Assembly (NCBI GenBank): GCA_002423705.1
Contig: DINW01000015.1
Coordinates: forward strand, 192 to 7,500
Reading direction: 5' to 3'
DNA: 7,309 nucleotides
Source of the DNA: Clostridium sp. UBA5530
GTDB lineage: Bacteria; Bacillota; Clostridia; Clostridiales; Clostridiaceae
Shown here: piece after piece, positions 6,303-7,309 of the stretch
Position numbering within the stretch: the first letter of the stretch is position 1
Layout of the letters: the number at the start of each line of letters is the position of its first letter
The notes under the pieces: model-generated
What the model was told of the DNA's origin: nothing
What the model saw: only the letters and a program-made list of their open reading frames with translations
Database searches by the model: none
Translations under genes and position numbers: made by a program

Positions 6303-7016
6303 TTATATGGTATCACACCTTATTACTCTTTTTACTCCTATATCAGCTTTAGAAAGTTCTTCTATAAGTTTAGATTGGCTGATATTTTTATTTAATCTTA
6401 TTGTATATTCACTTTCTATATATGGGGCATCATCGTCATCATCATTTATACAAAATTCTACCCTTAATACCTTTATATCTCTACTAAAAAAAAATTGAGA
6501 TATATCATGATACACTTGTCCATTATTAATGTGTTCTATTTGCAATCTTAGCTCATCAAATGCTATCATGTATTTTCTTTCAAACTTTTTTAATCCTACT
6601 AGAACACCTACAGCTGTTATTGTGGCCACAGTTGAGAGAAAATAGTATCCAAGTCCTACACCTAAACCTATACATGCTACCACCCATAGGGATGCAGCCG
6701 TGGTTAAACCCTTTATGGATCCTTTCTCATGAAGTATAGTTCCTGCCCCTAGAAATCCTATTCCTGATATAACTTGAGCTCCTAGCCTTCCCATATCAAC
6801 CTTCACCACATTAGCCATTTGAGGATCCGCCTTTACAAGGGCTAAGGCCTCTGTAGCGGTGTAACATTGTATCATGGATATAACTGCAGCTCCTAAGCAC
6901 ACTAATATATGAGTTCTAAAGCCTGCTGGCCTATTTTTATGCTCTCTCTCATACCCTATTACTCCTCCTATTACAACTGCCATAAGTAATCTTCCCACTA
7001 CTTCATAAGGCAACAA
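6303..7016 (-). CDS. MgtC/SapB family membrane protein with C-terminal ACT-like domain
   Basis: A 237-aa protein of the MgtC/SapB family, inner-membrane proteins linked in other bacteria to low-Mg2+ adaptation and control of ATP synthase or phosphate balance; its role here is inference. Residues 5-145 hold the MgtC domain with four or five helices and its signature blocks: VIGYEREHKNRPAGFRTHILVCLGA (20-43), RLGAQVISGIGFLGAGTIL (77-95) and KGLTTAASLWVVACIGL (102-118). Residues about 150-237 fit the soluble ACT-like tail found in longer family members. A run of five aspartates (192-196) in that tail could be an acidic or cation-interacting loop. Translation starts at TTG (7016-7014) with AGGAGG (7030-7025) exactly 8 bases upstream; the next codon is also TTG but is spaced less well, and no in-frame ATG lies nearby. 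No Mg2+ transport ATPase gene and no recognisable M-box riboswitch is present, so the Mg2+ link is not supported locally. Confidence 0.9.
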   Translation of the reverse strand: MLPYEVVGRLLMAVVIGGVIGYEREHKNRPAGFRTHILVCLGAAVISMIQCYTATEALALVKADPQMANVVKVDMGRLGAQVISGIGFLGAGTILHEKGSIKGLTTAASLWVVACIGLGVGLGYYFLSTVATITAVGVLVGLKKFERKYMIAFDELRLQIEHINNGQVYHDISQFFFSRDIKVLRVEFCINDDDDDAPYIESEYTIRLNKNISQSKLIEELSKADIGVKRVIRCDTI

Positions 7017-7092
7017 ATCTATCTCCTCCTATAATAATTTATTATTTTTTTAATATTACCACAACCATTCTTCATAACTTTGTTTGATTTTA

Positions 7093-7107
7093 TGAAATAT
7101 AGTTTCA
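7093..7107. promoter_or_regulatory. Operator-like palindrome TGAAA-N5-TTTCA, copy 1
   Basis: TGAAA (7093-7097) and TTTCA (7103-7107) are inverted around TATAG. The preceding 16 bases TGATTTTATGAAATAT (7085-7100) are repeated exactly at 7265-7280. The site covers the predicted -10 of the MgtC-family gene, so a bound protein would be expected to repress it. TGAAA/TTTCA dyads resemble operators described for RpiR-family regulators, but the regulator cannot be identified from this window. Confidence 0.5.
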
Positions 7108-7125
7108 CATTCTTACTCTATTCAA
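7096..7125 (-). promoter_or_regulatory. Predicted promoter of the MgtC-family gene
   Basis: On the minus strand TTGAAT (7125-7120) serves as the -35 and TATATT (7101-7096) as the -10, with an 18-bp spacer. The leader would be about 75 bases. In DNA this rich in A and T, other -10-like sequences exist, so the assignment is tentative. Confidence 0.45.
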
Positions 7126-7269
7126 TTATATTAATCCTCTACTTTATCACCCAGATGTTATTCTTTATAACAAAGTAATTTATTATAATATTATTATACC
7201 ATAAAATTATCAATATGAAATTATTTTTATGATTTTATTTCTAATATTTTTTTGTACATTCTCGTGATT

Positions 7270-7290
7270 TTATGAAATATTATTTCATAA
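7270..7290. promoter_or_regulatory. Perfect 21-bp palindrome, operator-like copy 2
   Basis: TTATGAAATA (7270-7279) and TATTTCATAA (7281-7290) are exact inverted repeats around a single T, containing the same TGAAA-N5-TTTCA core as 7093-7107. Outer GTGAT (7264-7268) and ATCAC (7295-7299) form a second, slightly off-centre dyad. No T-run follows, so it is not a typical terminator. A binding site for a dimeric regulator acting on a rightward gene outside the window is the simplest reading. Confidence 0.55.
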
Positions 7291-7309
7291 TTATATCACA
7301 ACTGATAAC

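Larger units (their letters stand above)
7017..7309. other. AT-rich intergenic region with operator-like palindromes, no gene
   Basis: No open frame with a usable ribosome binding site was found; the two short ATG-initiated frames near 7216 and 7229 stop within 6 and 13 codons. The region holds the Shine-Dalgarno sequence and probable promoter of the MgtC-family gene. It also has two TGAAA-N5-TTTCA palindromes and a small dyad TGTTAT-N5-ATAACA (7156-7172). A looser dyad, AATATGAAAT against ATTTCTAATATT, lies at 7213-7250. The concentration of dyads and the distance to the window edge suggest a divergent gene starting beyond 7309. Confidence 0.55.

Noticed and set aside
6307..6498. 63-aa plus-strand open frame within the MgtC-family gene
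   Set aside because: It is a mirror of the coding sequence for the ACT-like tail; the Ser run is the antisense of the Asp run.
7017..7130. M-box (Mg2+ riboswitch) upstream of the MgtC-family gene
   Set aside because: The predicted leader is only about 75 bases, very AT-rich, and shows no conserved multi-helix structure or terminator hairpin before the gene.

Overview
The window reads as chromosomal DNA from a low-GC, anaerobic Firmicute, most likely a Clostridium sensu stricto species. The reasons are the strongly AT-rich composition, A/T-ending codons, strong AGGAGG-type ribosome binding sites, GTG and TTG starts, U-tailed hairpin terminators and an oxygen-sensitive class III ribonucleotide reductase. 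No tRNA, rRNA, CRISPR array, insertion sequence or phage gene is visible. This is an ordinary core-type region of five complete genes. I see no evidence of a new multi-gene system, so the interest lies mainly in the non-coding DNA.

Layout: (1) 68-2071 (+), a cytoplasmic S9-family (prolyl-oligopeptidase-like) serine peptidase with an N-terminal beta-propeller, closed by a long hairpin terminator. (2) 2201-2755 (+), a five-helix membrane protein of the PF06541 'putative ABC-transporter type IV / CmpB' family. Its ribosome binding site lies inside an 11-bp hairpin, and a terminator follows it. (3) 4974-2857 (-), nrdD, the anaerobic ribonucleoside-triphosphate reductase. The first ATG of the open frame (5031) is not the likely start, because a promoter at 5046-5018 and a Shine-Dalgarno sequence place it at 4974. 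A near-consensus NrdR box lies in the leader, and a weaker second box 21 bp away overlaps the -10. No nrdG (activase) gene is next to it. (4) 5211-6236 (+), divergent from nrdD, a YerB-like lipoprotein with DUF3048 domains, followed by a terminator shared with the convergent gene. (5) 7016-6303 (-), an MgtC/SapB-family membrane protein with a TTG start and a C-terminal ACT-like domain.

The last ~290 bases (7017-7309) have no gene. They hold a probable promoter for the MgtC gene and two copies of a TGAAA-N5-TTTCA palindrome 180 bp apart. One copy overlaps the MgtC-gene -10. The other is a perfect dyad near the window edge, probably serving a divergent gene outside the window.

The five genes do not form one pathway. 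Almost every gene has its own promoter and/or terminator, so the region looks like a series of single-gene transcription units. A 13-base sequence recurs in two intergenic regions and may mark a dispersed repeat family.
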